A DNA stretch of 64,000 nt from Enterobacter kobei (GCF_001729765.1 NZ_CP017181.1:1240001-1304000), one strand, 5' to 3'; positions 8,404-16,846 are shown, counted from the first letter of the stretch. Numbers and translations: made by a program. Notes: a model not told the origin generated them from the sequence alone.

Positions 8404-9206
8404 CCGGCTTTATCAATGACAAATTGTTTTCCGCAGTTACCAGGATGTGGCTGCGGGGCAAAGGACGTTGCGGAAAGCGGTTGGTTAATGGTGTCTGCTT
8501 TCAGCGAAATCTGCATCTCAGTGAGATAGGCCGGGTTGCCATTGCAGGTCAGCTTAAAGGCTTTGATGTTTTCTTTGCCCCAGCTTTTGGCAATGGCGTT
8601 GTCAAAATCACGACGACTGACGGCTTTACCGTAGTTAGCCGCGAGGAATTGACCGACGGCACTGTTTTTCATTTCCTGATTCATTCTCACCATGGTGCCG
8701 AAATAGGCATCGGGATCAAAACCAAAACAGACGCCATGCTTGGCGTATTCGTACCGTTCCAGGCAGGAGTTTCCGCCCGCGCCCGGCATCACCTCGTTAA
8801 GTTTTGCCGCACCGGAAAGCGACAGCCCGGTTTCGGCAGCAGCACATTTGCGGCTGGCCTTTGCTTCCGGCATATTCGGGATGGGACGCGTGGCACAACC
8901 AAATCGCATCCATCGACGTTCATCCACGCCTCGTGCCGCTATCGATTTCGGCAGACCAGGCCATAACCCGTGGACGGTCAGAAAATCGGCTTTATTTTCG
9001 CTCTCTTTTTGCAGACGACATTCATCCGGTTCATTGCGGTTACGCTCAACCATGCTTTGACAAAACCCGGTTTGCCAGGACAGCGCCAGTACATAGCGAT
9101 CGAAATCGCCATATTGCGTAGCGTTGAGCGGTTCTGCCTGTGCGGAGAAGACACCGAGTGCAAGCGCAACTGCGCCAGACGAGATAACGATATCCTTCCT
9201 GAACAT
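8397..9206 (-). CDS. rna: Ribonuclease I, periplasmic T2-family RNase
   Basis: A 269-residue secreted endoribonuclease of the RNase T2 family. The first 24 residues are a signal peptide (MFRKDIVISSGAVALALG...AQA). The two catalytic boxes are present: HGLWPG and KHGVCFG, plus paired cysteines. RNase I cleaves RNA without base specificity and acts in the periplasm. I start at ATG 9206 so that the signal peptide is N-terminal; an extension to 9260 would run into the dcuC terminator hairpin. In K-12 the cit cluster separates rna from dcuC; here only about 95 bp do. Confidence 0.95.
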   Translation of the reverse strand: MFRKDIVISSGAVALALGVFSAQAEPLNATQYGDFDRYVLALSWQTGFCQSMVERNRNEPDECRLQKESENKADFLTVHGLWPGLPKSIAARGVDERRWMRFGCATRPIPNMPEAKASRKCAAAETGLSLSGAAKLNEVMPGAGGNSCLERYEYAKHGVCFGFDPDAYFGTMVRMNQEMKNSAVGQFLAANYGKAVSRRDFDNAIAKSWGKENIKAFKLTCNGNPAYLTEMQISLKADTINQPLSATSFAPQPHPGNCGKQFVIDKAGY

Positions 9207-9255
9207 GTGATTTCCTGATTGGTTGTGCTCGATTAATTTTTGGGAGTTATTAAAG

Positions 9256-9283
9256 CACAAAAAGCGCCAGCAGGCGCTTTTTG
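9256..9283 (-). terminator. Intrinsic terminator of dcuC
   Basis: Stem AAAAAGCGCC / GGCGCTTTTT with a four-base loop, ending in a T-run on the minus strand just after the dcuC stop. Confidence 0.88.
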
Positions 9284-9300
9284 GAAATCAGGAATTTTAC

Positions 9301-10668
9301 TTAGGCAGCGCCGGGAACCAGCACTTCGGTAGCAATAATGACGATGATCAGGCCAACCAGCACCGGGACTGACGTGCGTTTGACGACCTCAAACGGAGAG
9401 ATTTTTGCCATACCGGCAACCGCAACGACCACGCCTGAAACAGGAGAGATAGTGCGACCCAGGTTTGAGGCCTGAAGCATCGGAATAGACAGGTAAGCCG
9501 GGTTGATGCCAGAGGAGTGAGCCAGCTTAGGGATCATCTCAACGAAAGCGTAAAACGGCGCGTTACCAGAACCGGTGGTCATCGCCGCCAGCATGGTCAG
9601 AACGACCAGCACCAGCATCAGGATAATACTGGCTGAGCCGAACGACGTGGCGATGGAGATCAGGCTCTGGATAAAGCCAATCGTGCTCAGACCTTGGGCA
9701 AACACGCCTGCCGCAACCAACAGCATCACCACGCCCGCGAAGGCATCCGCCATTCCACGATACGCTACTTCCAGGCCGGAGAAGACTTTTTGCGTGTTGA
9801 AACCGCGCACGAATTCCAGCACGGCAGCCAGCAGCATACAGATGACCAGAATAGTAATAATGTGCAGCTGTGGACCCCATTTGCCGTCAAAAATCAGCAC
9901 GCCGATAATCGGTGTGAACGGCAAAATGGCGTAGAACGCTGGAGCGGTGGTGGTGATTTCGCTGACATCCATCATCTCATGGCTGATGTTCTCTTTTTTA
10001 TCGAGATAGCGCTGCCAGAAGAAATGCGCGACCCCCATTCCCACAATGGCGACAATCGAGATCGGCAGCGTGGTCTTAAAGGCGAAGTCGATCAGCGACA
10101 TCTCGGCTGCTTTGGCGGCCAGCACAACGTCGCCAGAGGTTGGGGAAAGAATAATGGCGGCCGGTGATGCGCAAATGGCTGCCGCTGCACCGCGGCTGAT
10201 GCCCACGTTCACCATCACCGGGAACAGCGTGGCCATTAACAGTACGCCAAGACCGGTGGCCGATGAAACGGCCAGCGACATCAGACAAGCGAGGAAATAG
10301 GCGGCAACCATTAACAGATACGGGGAGTTAATATACTGCAGGGGTTTCGAGGCAAGCTTAACCACCATGTCATTAGCGCCGATATGGGTCATGTAGGCGG
10401 CAAAACCGCACAGCATCATGATCATCATACCGAGATCGCCGCCACGGCTCATGAGCAGTATTTTAATATATTCAACAATATCCGTGGCAGTATAACCCGT
10501 GCTGGCTGCGCTGGCAGGTAATACCTGATGCCCCATTAATGCGCTGACAATCAGGAGAGTTAAGCCGCCAACAAATAAAACGCCCGTGGCTGAGTACCCT
10601 TTAATGATGTAGCGGGCTACACCGACAATGACGACGACCCCAATAAGGAGTTCCATAAACGTAAGCAT
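9301..10668 (-). CDS. dcuC: DcuC, anaerobic C4-dicarboxylate transporter
   Basis: A 455-residue inner-membrane protein with about a dozen hydrophobic segments, nearly identical in its conserved stretches (LLMSRGGDLGMMIMMLCGF, SSATGLGVLLMATLFPVM, TTGSGNAPFYAFVEMIPK) to E. coli DcuC. DcuC exports succinate in exchange for fumarate during fermentation. It is a single-gene unit with a terminator after it. A near-consensus FNR site lies about 90 bases upstream of the ATG, and an IS1 copy begins 150 bases upstream, which may remove more distal control sequence. The C-terminus is six residues shorter than in K-12. Confidence 0.96.
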   Translation of the reverse strand: MLTFMELLIGVVVIVGVARYIIKGYSATGVLFVGGLTLLIVSALMGHQVLPASAASTGYTATDIVEYIKILLMSRGGDLGMMIMMLCGFAAYMTHIGANDMVVKLASKPLQYINSPYLLMVAAYFLACLMSLAVSSATGLGVLLMATLFPVMVNVGISRGAAAAICASPAAIILSPTSGDVVLAAKAAEMSLIDFAFKTTLPISIVAIVGMGVAHFFWQRYLDKKENISHEMMDVSEITTTAPAFYAILPFTPIIGVLIFDGKWGPQLHIITILVICMLLAAVLEFVRGFNTQKVFSGLEVAYRGMADAFAGVVMLLVAAGVFAQGLSTIGFIQSLISIATSFGSASIILMLVLVVLTMLAAMTTGSGNAPFYAFVEMIPKLAHSSGINPAYLSIPMLQASNLGRTISPVSGVVVAVAGMAKISPFEVVKRTSVPVLVGLIIVIIATEVLVPGAA

Positions 10669-10756
10669 GATTTCCCCTGTATCCTATGCCCTGAGGTAGA
10701 AAAAAATTAATAAAATAAGAAGGATGAAAATGTGCCGAATTAATGGCCTGTCCTTG

Positions 10757-10770
10757 CTGATTAAAATCAA
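10757..10770. promoter_or_regulatory. FNR-type site upstream of dcuC
   Basis: CTGAT-TAAA-ATCAA matches the FNR consensus TTGAT-N4-ATCAA at 9 of 10 positions. It lies between dcuC and the IS1 insertion, so it remains linked to dcuC, whose orthologue is FNR-activated. No convincing -10 hexamer could be chosen. Confidence 0.65.
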
Positions 10771-10809
10771 TAAATAGACGACTAAAGAACAGTATCACAG
10801 CGTTTTTGC

Positions 10810-10818
10810 CATGGCCCA
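10810..10818 (+). repeat. Left copy of the IS1 target-site duplication
   Basis: CATGGCCCA directly precedes the left IS1 end; the identical nonamer is at 11587-11595. Confidence 0.95.
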
Positions 10819-10873
10819 GGTAATGGTGCCAACTTACTGATTTAGTGTACGATGGTGTTTTTGAGGTGCTCCC

Positions 10874-11149
10874 GTGGCTTCCATCTCCATCAGTTGTCCC
10901 TCCTGCTCAGCTACTGAAGGCGTGGTGCGTAACGGTAAAAGTACTGCCGGACATCAGCGCTATCTCTGCTCTCACTGCCGTAAAACATGGCAGCTACAGT
11001 TCACTTACACCGCCTCTCAGCCCGGTACACACCAGAAAATCATTGATATGGCCATGAATGGTGTTGGATGCCGGGCAACCGCCCGCATTATGGGCGTTGG
11101 CCTCAACACGATTTTACGTCACTTAAAAAACTCAGGCCGCAGTCGGTAA
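10874..11149 (+). CDS. insA: InsA, IS1 DNA-binding regulator and N-terminal part of the transposase
   Basis: A 91-residue protein with an N-terminal zinc finger (CPSC...CSHC, residues 8-34) and a helix-turn-helix ([20 protein letters not shown]). Alone it binds the IS1 ends and represses transposition; fused to InsB by -1 ribosomal frameshifting on AAAAAAC (11125-11131) it forms the active InsAB' transposase. It matches classical InsA closely and is uninterrupted. Confidence 0.95.
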   Translation: MASISISCPSCSATEGVVRNGKSTAGHQRYLCSHCRKTWQLQFTYTASQPGTHQKIIDMAMNGVGCRATARIMGVGLNTILRHLKNSGRSR

Positions 11150-11571
11150 CCTCGCGCATACAGCCGGGCAGTGATGTGATTGTCTGCGCTGAAATGGACG
11201 AACAGTGGGGCTACGTCGGTGCTAAATCACGTCAGCGCTGGCTGTTTTACGCGTATGACAGGATACGGAGGACGGTTGTGGCGCACGTCTTCGGTGAACG
11301 CACTCTGGCCACACTGGAGCGTCTTCTGAGCCTGCTGTCGGCCTTTGAGGTCGTGGTATGGATGACGGATGGCTGGCCGCTGTATGAATCCCGCCTGAAG
11401 GGAAAGCTGCACGTAATCAGCAAGCGTTACACTCAGCGAATTGAGCGGCATAACCTGAATCTGAGACAACATCTGGCAAGGCTGGGACGGAAGTCACTGT
11501 CGTTCTCAAAATCGGTGGAGCTGCATGACAAGGTCATCGGGCATTATCTGAACATAAAACACTATCAGTAA
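11068..11571 (+). CDS. insB: InsB, catalytic part of the IS1 transposase (expressed as the InsAB' frameshift fusion)
   Basis: The -1 frame relative to insA, 167 codons from the ATG that starts [15 protein letters not shown]. The segment downstream of the slippage run, [20 protein letters not shown] to the terminal YLNIKHYQ, carries the DDE catalytic domain ([18 protein letters not shown]). No stop interrupts it. The functional protein is read from 10874 through the frameshift near 11131; the ATG shown here is the conventional insB start. Confidence 0.93.
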   Translation: MPGNRPHYGRWPQHDFTSLKKLRPQSVTSRIQPGSDVIVCAEMDEQWGYVGAKSRQRWLFYAYDRIRRTVVAHVFGERTLATLERLLSLLSAFEVVVWMTDGWPLYESRLKGKLHVISKRYTQRIERHNLNLRQHLARLGRKSLSFSKSVELHDKVIGHYLNIKHYQ

Positions 11572-11586
11572 GTTGGAGTCATTACC

Positions 11587-11595
11587 CATGGCCCA
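11587..11595 (+). repeat. Right copy of the IS1 target-site duplication
   Basis: CATGGCCCA immediately after the right IS1 end, identical to 10810-10818. Confidence 0.95.
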
Positions 11596-11806
11596 GGCAT
11601 TTATGTCATCAGGAAGTTGACCGCCAGAAACAGCGTAGCATGTCTCTTTAATGATAACAAAATGTTAAAATTATGTGTTTTCCGGCCTGTTAATCGGGAT
11701 GGATGAAAATGTTATAGTCATACATATTGTGGGTTTATTTGGACCAGCCTGAACGCTGCCTTAAGAATATTCCCGAAAAGAGGCCTGATATTTAGGAGTA
11801 GTGCTG

Positions 11807-11842
11807 ATGCCGTTAAGACGTGGTTCAACTATTGTGTGGTAA
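11807..11842 (+). CDS. Putative 11-residue leader ORF upstream of pagP
   Basis: ATG followed by ten sense codons ([11 protein letters not shown]) and TAA. A good Shine-Dalgarno (TTTAGGAG) lies eight bases before the ATG, much better than anything before the pagP start codons. Its stop overlaps a GTG at 11836 that is in frame with pagP and lies 36 bases before a second in-frame GTG at 11878. It may couple or tune pagP translation. It is a prediction from local signals only. Confidence 0.4.
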   Translation: MPLRRGSTIVW

Positions 11843-11877
11843 ACTTTGCTTCGAATATTAAGAATGGTAATTGCATT

Positions 11878-12453
11878 GTGAGCTTACGTAATACTTTTTT
11901 CTCTCTTTTATTGTTTATTTTTGGTCAGTTAACGTTTTCATCTGTTGCACAGGCAGAAGACAACGCGACGAATAAAGGCTGGTTCTCTACTTTTACGGAT
12001 AATGTTTCGCAGACCTGGTCAGCACCTGAACATTATGATCTCTATGTACCGGCAATAACGTGGCATGCGCGCTTTGCTTATGACAAAGAGAAAACAGATA
12101 AATACAACGAGCGCCCGTGGGGGGCTGGTTTTGGTCAGTCGCGCTGGGATGAGAAAGGAAACTGGCACGGCATCTATCTGATGGCCTTTAAAGACTCGTT
12201 TAATAAATGGGAACCGATTGGGGGTTACGGCTGGGAGAAAACGTGGCGCCCGCTGGCGGACGAGAATTTCCACGTCGGGTTAGGCTATACCGCAGGGGTG
12301 ACGGCGCGTGATAACTGGAACTACATTCCGATCCCCGTGCTGCTGCCTTTGGCCTCGATTGGCTATGGCCCGGCAACGTTCCAGATGACCTACATCCCCG
12401 GGACGTACAACAACGGTAACGTTTACTTCGCCTGGATGCGTTTTCAGTTTTGA
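11878..12453 (+). CDS. pagP: PagP, lipid A palmitoyltransferase
   Basis: Outer-membrane eight-stranded barrel enzyme that moves a palmitoyl chain from phospholipid to lipid A. From GTG 11878 the protein has 191 residues: a 26-residue signal peptide ending SSVAQA, then a mature part matching PagP closely, including the catalytic segments PEHYDLY (His) and [11 protein letters not shown] (Asp-Ser) and the terminal FAWMRFQF. An alternative GTG at 11836 would lengthen the signal region by 14 residues; neither has a strong ribosome-binding site, and a short leader ORF precedes both. The gene stands alone between IS1 and cspE. The PhoPQ control known in relatives is not evident as a correctly spaced box. 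Confidence 0.93.
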   Translation: MSLRNTFFSLLLFIFGQLTFSSVAQAEDNATNKGWFSTFTDNVSQTWSAPEHYDLYVPAITWHARFAYDKEKTDKYNERPWGAGFGQSRWDEKGNWHGIYLMAFKDSFNKWEPIGGYGWEKTWRPLADENFHVGLGYTAGVTARDNWNYIPIPVLLPLASIGYGPATFQMTYIPGTYNNGNVYFAWMRFQF

Positions 12454-12600
12454 CTGAAAAAAGGTTACCAGCTGGTGAAAAAACGCGCAGGCATTGATTC
12501 CTAAGCGATAAAAATCTGCCAGTGAAAATTAACGCGACTTTAGTCACTTTTTGTCAAAGATCCGCTGGACAAAAGGTCCCACAATTGTTGTACTGGTAAC

Positions 12601-12625
12601 CGACACAGCATTTGTGTCGTTTTTT
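12601..12625 (+). promoter_or_regulatory. Terminator-like hairpin in the cspE leader
   Basis: Perfect seven-base stem CGACACA / TGTGTCG followed by TTTTTT, 19 bases before the cspE start codon. It looks like an intrinsic terminator, either ending pagP transcripts or acting as an attenuator that CspE, a known antiterminator, could itself melt. Confidence 0.65.
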
Positions 12626-12643
12626 AATGTAAAGGTAATTTTG

Positions 12644-12853
12644 ATGTCTAAGATTAAAGGTAACGTTAAGTGGTTTAATGAGTCCAAAGGATTCGGTTTC
12701 ATTACTCCTGAAGATGGCAGCAAAGATGTGTTCGTACACTTCTCTGCAATCCAGTCTAATGGTTTCAAAACTCTGGCTGAAGGTCAGCGCGTAGAGTTCG
12801 AAATCACTAACGGTGCCAAAGGCCCTTCTGCTGCTAACGTAATCGCTCTGTAA
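12644..12853 (+). CDS. cspE: CspE, cold-shock-family RNA chaperone and antiterminator
   Basis: A 69-residue single cold-shock domain with the nucleic-acid motifs KGFGFI (RNP1) and VFVHF (RNP2) and the conserved ends [10 protein letters not shown] and SAANVIAL, almost identical to E. coli CspE. It binds single-stranded RNA, melts hairpins and antiterminates transcription. The start ATG 12644 follows AAAGGTAATTTTG; upstream in-frame codons encode only leader sequence. The leader holds a terminator-like hairpin and a strong terminator follows. Confidence 0.97.
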   Translation: MSKIKGNVKWFNESKGFGFITPEDGSKDVFVHFSAIQSNGFKTLAEGQRVEFEITNGAKGPSAANVIAL

Positions 12854-12877
12854 TTCAGACGCGTCAGCAAGAATTTC

Positions 12878-12906
12878 AAAACCCGCTCATTGAGCGGGTT
12901 TTTTTC
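12878..12906 (+). terminator. Intrinsic terminator of cspE
   Basis: Stem AACCCGCTCA / TGAGCGGGTT followed by TTTTTCG. Confidence 0.92.
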
Positions 12907-12914
12907 GTTATGAA

Positions 12915-13001
12915 TCAGCCAAGCAGGTACATTTTCAGGAAGCTGGCAACGATCAGTACGCTCAACAACACCATTCCTGCGCTCATCAGATTCTGTTTCA
13001 T
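12915..13001 (-). CDS. Putative 28-residue single-span membrane peptide
   Basis: A short frame beginning MKQNLMSAGMVLLSVLIVAS and ending FLKMYLLG, then TGA. Residues 5-22 form one hydrophobic segment flanked by lysines. A GAGG Shine-Dalgarno lies nine bases before the ATG. It is on the minus strand between cspE and crcB, in the same direction as crcB and 72 bases beyond its stop, so it may be read from the crcB transcript or its own promoter. I do not recognise a named family, though its shape is that of enterobacterial small membrane proteins. Confidence 0.6.
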   Translation of the reverse strand: MKQNLMSAGMVLLSVLIVASFLKMYLLG

Positions 13002-13073
13002 TCTGTCACCCTCGTTCAGTATGGCCTCCAGAGTGACAGAGAAAAATTAAGCCAACATTAACGCCCCCGACGG

Positions 13074-13457
13074 TTAATGCGTGCTTACTGAGGAAAATAG
13101 CCAAAATGCGATCCCCGTCATCGCGAAGGATCCAAGCATGTTGATCGCGATATTCACCAGCGCCCAGCCGATACGGCCTTCCTGAAAGAGAAAAACCGTT
13201 TCCGCAGAAAAGGTTGAGAAAGTCGTTAAACCGCCACAGAACCCGGTGGTAATCAGGACCTTCCACATGGGATCGATGTGCGTCATCCGGTTAAACCAGG
13301 CCAGCCCCATACCAATGATAAAAGCACCAATCAGGTTGGCAGCCAGTGTCCCCATGGGAATCGCTTGGTGCAGGGGGTTAAACCGCATACTCAGGAACCA
13401 TCTCGCAACGCTCCCTGTGCCTCCACCAATAAAAACAGCCAAAAGGAGTTGTAACAC
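13074..13457 (-). CDS. crcB: CrcB/Fluc fluoride ion channel
   Basis: A 127-residue inner-membrane protein with four hydrophobic helices and the Fluc signatures [21 protein letters not shown] and [15 protein letters not shown]. It works as an antiparallel homodimer that lets fluoride leave the cell. Length and sequence fit CrcB. It is transcribed away from the divergent ybeM; only about 67 bp separate them and I see no fluoride riboswitch there. Confidence 0.95.
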   Translation of the reverse strand: MLQLLLAVFIGGGTGSVARWFLSMRFNPLHQAIPMGTLAANLIGAFIIGMGLAWFNRMTHIDPMWKVLITTGFCGGLTTFSTFSAETVFLFQEGRIGWALVNIAINMLGSFAMTGIAFWLFSSVSTH

Positions 13458-13524
13458 GCTAAATACCTGCTATTTGATGTGTAAGAGTAGCGAGTTTAAC
13501 GCTGTTTATGATGAGGGGACAAAT

Positions 13525-14313
13525 ATGTATGTGGCGGTAGGGCAGTTTGCAGTCACGCCTGACTGGCAGGTTAATGCACTACAATGCGTGAACCTGATGA
13601 CACAGGCCCGGCAGAAGGGCGCGTCGCTGTTGGTTCTCCCGGAAGCGCTGCTGGCAAGGGATGATAATGACCCGGATCTGTCCGTGAAGTCCGCGCAGCC
13701 GCTTGATGGCGACTTTTTACAGCCGTTGCTCACCGAGAGCGTGGGTAACGCGATGACGACCATCTTAACAGTGCACGTTCCTTCAGCGCCGGGGCGCGCC
13801 GTAAATACGCTGGTGGCTATCCGTGATGGCGTGATTATCGCGCGCTATGCCAAGCTTCATCTTTATGATGCGTTCAGCATTCAGGAGTCACGGCGTGTTG
13901 ACCCTGGAGACCGCGTTGCGCCGTTAATTGATATTGACGGGTTTAAGGTTGGGTTAATGACCTGCTACGACCTCCGTTTTCCTGAGCTGGCATTGCATCT
14001 GGCCCTGCAAGGGGCAGACGTACTGGTGTTGCCTGCTGCATGGGTTAAGGGACCGCTGAAAGAGCAGCATTGGGCAACGCTGCTTGCGGCGCGCGCGCTG
14101 GACACGACCTGCTATGTCGTTGCTTCCGGGGAGTGTGGCAATAAAAATATCGGGCAGAGCAGGGTGGTTGATCCACTGGGAGCCACGGTTGCCGCAGCAG
14201 CGGAAGCGCCGGTGCTGCTGATGACGGAGATATTTTTAGAAAGAATTGCGCTTGCGCGTCAGCAATTACCTGTTCTTCGTAACCGACGCTTTGCGCCACC
14301 GCAATTAATGTGA
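13525..14313 (+). CDS. ybeM: YbeM, nitrilase-superfamily deaminated glutathione amidase
   Basis: A 262-residue carbon-nitrogen hydrolase with the full Glu-Lys-Cys triad: E in [10 protein letters not shown] in [10 protein letters not shown] and C in [11 protein letters not shown]. It matches the Nit1/YbeM group that hydrolyses deaminated glutathione, a repair reaction for a transaminase side product. ATG 13525 follows GAGGGGACAAAT, and the product begins [10 protein letters not shown] as in the family; in-frame codons further upstream are shadow of crcB. The gene is truncated in E. coli K-12, whereas here it is complete. Confidence 0.92.
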   Translation: MYVAVGQFAVTPDWQVNALQCVNLMTQARQKGASLLVLPEALLARDDNDPDLSVKSAQPLDGDFLQPLLTESVGNAMTTILTVHVPSAPGRAVNTLVAIRDGVIIARYAKLHLYDAFSIQESRRVDPGDRVAPLIDIDGFKVGLMTCYDLRFPELALHLALQGADVLVLPAAWVKGPLKEQHWATLLAARALDTTCYVVASGECGNKNIGQSRVVDPLGATVAAAAEAPVLLMTEIFLERIALARQQLPVLRNRRFAPPQLM

Positions 14314-14438
14314 TGTTTTTTTCAACAATGCTTGATTCACCTTGTTACAGATTGCTATTGTGTGCACGCGCCAAATGACCGTTAATACAGTCAGGTTTTG
14401 GCGCTGAATGCAGCCTGTTTTATGTAAAGAAGGTATCT

Positions 14439-14639
14439 ATGGGTGAGATTAGTATTACCAAACTGCTGGTGGTTGCCGCACTGGTCGTCCTGCTGTTTGG
14501 TACCAAGAAGTTACGCACGCTGGGTGGTGACCTGGGGGCTGCCATCAAAGGCTTTAAGAAAGCGATGAACGACGATGATGCCGCCGCGAAGAAAAGCGCT
14601 GAGGACATCCCGGCAGAGAAGCTTTCTCACAAAGAGTAA
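14439..14639 (+). CDS. tatE: TatE, accessory TatA-like component of the Tat translocase
   Basis: A 66-residue protein with one N-terminal transmembrane helix ([13 protein letters not shown]), the hinge [14 protein letters not shown], an amphipathic helix ([12 protein letters not shown]) and a charged tail, as in TatA/TatE. It belongs to the pore-forming part of the twin-arginine translocase. The likely Tat client encoded at 2665-4941 is in the same window but not in the same operon. The start has the spacer AAGAAGGTATCT. Confidence 0.95.
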   Translation: MGEISITKLLVVAALVVLLFGTKKLRTLGGDLGAAIKGFKKAMNDDDAAAKKSAEDIPAEKLSHKE

Positions 14640-14661
14640 TAGCAATGCCTGAGGGCTTGCG

Positions 14662-14692
14662 AAAAAAACCGGCTCATCAGGCCGGTTTTTTT
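14662..14692. terminator. Bidirectional terminator between tatE and lipA
   Basis: AAAAAAACCGGC / GCCGGTTTTTTT stem between the convergent genes. Confidence 0.92.
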
Positions 14693-14719
14693 GCATTACT
14701 GTAAATGGATATTACAGCA

Positions 14720-15685
14720 CTATTTGACTTCTTCGCCTTTTGCCTGCATATCAGCATGGTAAGAAGAGCGAACAAACGGACCGCATGCTGCGTGGGTAAA
14801 GCCCATCGCCAGCGCTTCGGCTTTCATCTCATCAAACTCATCCGGGCTAACGTAGCGCTGTACCGGCAGATGGTGACGGCTTGGCTGCAGATACTGGCCC
14901 AGCGTCAGCATGGTCACACCGTGGCGGCGCAGATCGCGCATCACTTCGATGATTTCGTCATTAGTTTCACCCAGACCGACCATCAGACCTGACTTGGTAG
15001 GGATATGCGGATGGGCTTCTTTAAAGCGCTCCAGCAGCTTCAGAGACCAGTTGTAATCCGCACCCGGTCGTACCTGACGATAAAGACGCGGCACGTTCTC
15101 CAGGTTGTGGTTAAACACATCTGGCGGCGTCGCGGTCAGGATGTCCAGCGCACGGTCCATACGGCCGCGGAAGTCAGGAACCAGCGTCTCGATTTTAATG
15201 TTCGGGCTTTTCTCGCGAATAGCAGTAATGCAGTCAGCGAAGTGCTGAGCTCCACCATCGCGCAGATCGTCACGGTCAACGGATGTGATGACCACATAAC
15301 GCAGCGCCATGTCAGCGATGGTTTGCGCCAGTTTTTGCGGCTCGTTAGCATCGGGCGCGACCGGGCGGCCATGAGCAACGTCACAGAATGGGCAGCGGCG
15401 GGTACAGATGGCACCCAGAATCATAAACGTCGCGGTGCCGTGATTGAAACATTCAGCAAGGTTAGGGCAAGACGCTTCTTCACAGACGGAGTGAAGGCCA
15501 TTCTTGCGCATCGCCGCTTTGATCCCCTGGATACGCGAAGAGTCAGCCGGAAGTTTGATTTTCATCCATTCCGGTTTTCTTAACAGCGCCTCGCGCTCGG
15601 TAGCCACGTTTTTAACCGGGATAAGGGCCATTTTATCGGCATCGCGGTATTTAACACCGCGTTCCATCACAATGGGTTTACTCAT
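14720..15685 (-). CDS. lipA: LipA, lipoyl synthase
   Basis: A 321-residue radical-SAM enzyme that inserts two sulfurs into protein-bound octanoyl groups to make lipoate. Both iron-sulfur motifs are present: the auxiliary cluster [12 protein letters not shown] and the radical-SAM motif CTRRCPFC, plus the C-terminal RSSYHA that ligates the auxiliary cluster. Length equals the E. coli enzyme. It acts after LipB, encoded about 1.5 kb away in the same direction with ybeF between them. Confidence 0.98.
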   Translation of the reverse strand: MSKPIVMERGVKYRDADKMALIPVKNVATEREALLRKPEWMKIKLPADSSRIQGIKAAMRKNGLHSVCEEASCPNLAECFNHGTATFMILGAICTRRCPFCDVAHGRPVAPDANEPQKLAQTIADMALRYVVITSVDRDDLRDGGAQHFADCITAIREKSPNIKIETLVPDFRGRMDRALDILTATPPDVFNHNLENVPRLYRQVRPGADYNWSLKLLERFKEAHPHIPTKSGLMVGLGETNDEIIEVMRDLRRHGVTMLTLGQYLQPSRHHLPVQRYVSPDEFDEMKAEALAMGFTHAACGPFVRSSYHADMQAKGEEVK

Positions 15686-15892
15686 AGCGTGCGTGTTCCA
15701 GTTGCGAATATCGAAGGAAAGCGTTTCAATTCAAGGGAATGTTGTATTTATCAACTATTTTTGAACGAACGACAGGCAGTATATCATTGAAACGGCCATG
15801 AAAGCAGCCTGCCACGTCGCCAATTTGTAAAATAGTTGTTGTTTTGTGCCTTTCGCCCTGCTTGTGGCAGGGGCTTGTGCTGACACTCGCTG

Positions 15893-16846
15893 TCAGAAGG
15901 CCTGACGGATAATGCGGATGACGTTTTCCAGTACCGGATCGCGCAAACTGAGTTTGTTGTAATGCAGTGAAATCTCGATAGATTCCGCATTGAGCTGGCT
16001 GAGCGGAATACTCTCCAGCGACCAGCATTTCCGCAGCAGGTGATACAGGCGTGAAGGCATGATGCACAGCATATCGCTGCTGCCAATCAGGGAGGCGGTG
16101 GTAAACATATTGTAACTGCTGAAACTGATCTGACGTTCCGGGAAAATTTCATCAATGCGCTGGCGCAGACCATGGTTGGACTGCCCTTCGGTCATGAAAG
16201 ACGAGTGGTCGTAATTGCGCAGGTTCTCAATGGTTAACGGCTCGCTGAGCGCGGGATGCTGCTGGCGGCAAACCAAAACCAGATTATCGGCATAAAGCAC
16301 GTTTTGCCCCAGCGCTCTGGCGCTGAAGCTGCCGCTCTCAATAACCAGATCCGTCTGGAACTGGGCAAGCTGAACGTCAGGTTCGTTGAGTGGCACATTG
16401 CGCAGCAGAAGCTGGGGAGCATGCTCTTTCACGGCCTGGTAGATGGCGGGCATGACCAGCACGCCCACTGAAGGAGAGCAGCCGATGGTGATCGTTCTTT
16501 GTTTGTCATAGCTCCCGGTTAAATCCAGCGCACCCAGAATCGACTCCAGCCCCTGGCTGATGTATTCGTGGAGGTGGGTCGCATAGGCCGTCGGCGTGAC
16601 GCCCTGGCCTTTACGGATAAATAACGGGTCAGGAAATATAGCGCGTAGCTTTTGAATCGACTGACTTATTGCCGATGGCGTGAGATTAAGAATTTTCGCA
16701 GCGTTAACGATACCCTTATGGACATATACTGCCTCAAAAATAGTCAGTAAATTGAGATCAATATTACGTAAAGTCCGAAAAATTTGTGGCTTGTCTTCGC
16801 CACCGGGTTCATTCAGTCGTTTGGCTGGTAAATTAGTAGACTCCAC
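15893..16846 (-). CDS. ybeF: YbeF, LysR-family transcriptional regulator
   Basis: A 317-residue LysR-type regulator: an N-terminal winged helix (NLLTIFEAVYVHKGIVNAAK, then LNLTPSAISQSIQKLR) and a periplasmic-binding-protein-like effector domain. Position between lipA and lipB and sequence match E. coli YbeF. Its ligand is not evident from the sequence. It stands alone; a weak hairpin lies after the stop, and about 290 bp of AT-rich DNA precede the start. Confidence 0.9.
   Translation of the reverse strand: MESTNLPAKRLNEPGGEDKPQIFRTLRNIDLNLLTIFEAVYVHKGIVNAAKILNLTPSAISQSIQKLRAIFPDPLFIRKGQGVTPTAYATHLHEYISQGLESILGALDLTGSYDKQRTITIGCSPSVGVLVMPAIYQAVKEHAPQLLLRNVPLNEPDVQLAQFQTDLVIESGSFSARALGQNVLYADNLVLVCRQQHPALSEPLTIENLRNYDHSSFMTEGQSNHGLRQRIDEIFPERQISFSSYNMFTTASLIGSSDMLCIMPSRLYHLLRKCWSLESIPLSQLNAESIEISLHYNKLSLRDPVLENVIRIIRQAF

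Larger units (their letters stand above)
10819..11586 (+). mobile_element. IS1-family insertion sequence, complete, 768 bp
   Basis: The element begins GGTAATGGTGCCAACTTA and ends TAAGTTGGAGTCATTACC, the imperfect terminal inverted repeats of IS1. Its length is exactly the 768 bp of classical IS1. It contains insA and the -1 frame insB with the A6C slippage run between them, both uninterrupted, so it is probably competent to transpose. A perfect 9-bp direct repeat flanks it, indicating a fairly recent insertion. It sits between dcuC (minus strand) and pagP (plus strand), where it separates the two promoters. InsB differs from the classical protein at several residues, so this is an IS1 variant. 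Confidence 0.97.

Noticed and set aside
11676..11693. PhoP-box-like TGTTTT...TGTTAA upstream of pagP
   Set aside because: The two half-sites are six bases apart instead of five, and the distance to the nearest -10-like hexamer is wrong for a PhoP site.
13458..13524. Fluoride riboswitch upstream of crcB
   Set aside because: The gap to ybeM is only 67 bp and no pseudoknot-like structure could be made out.
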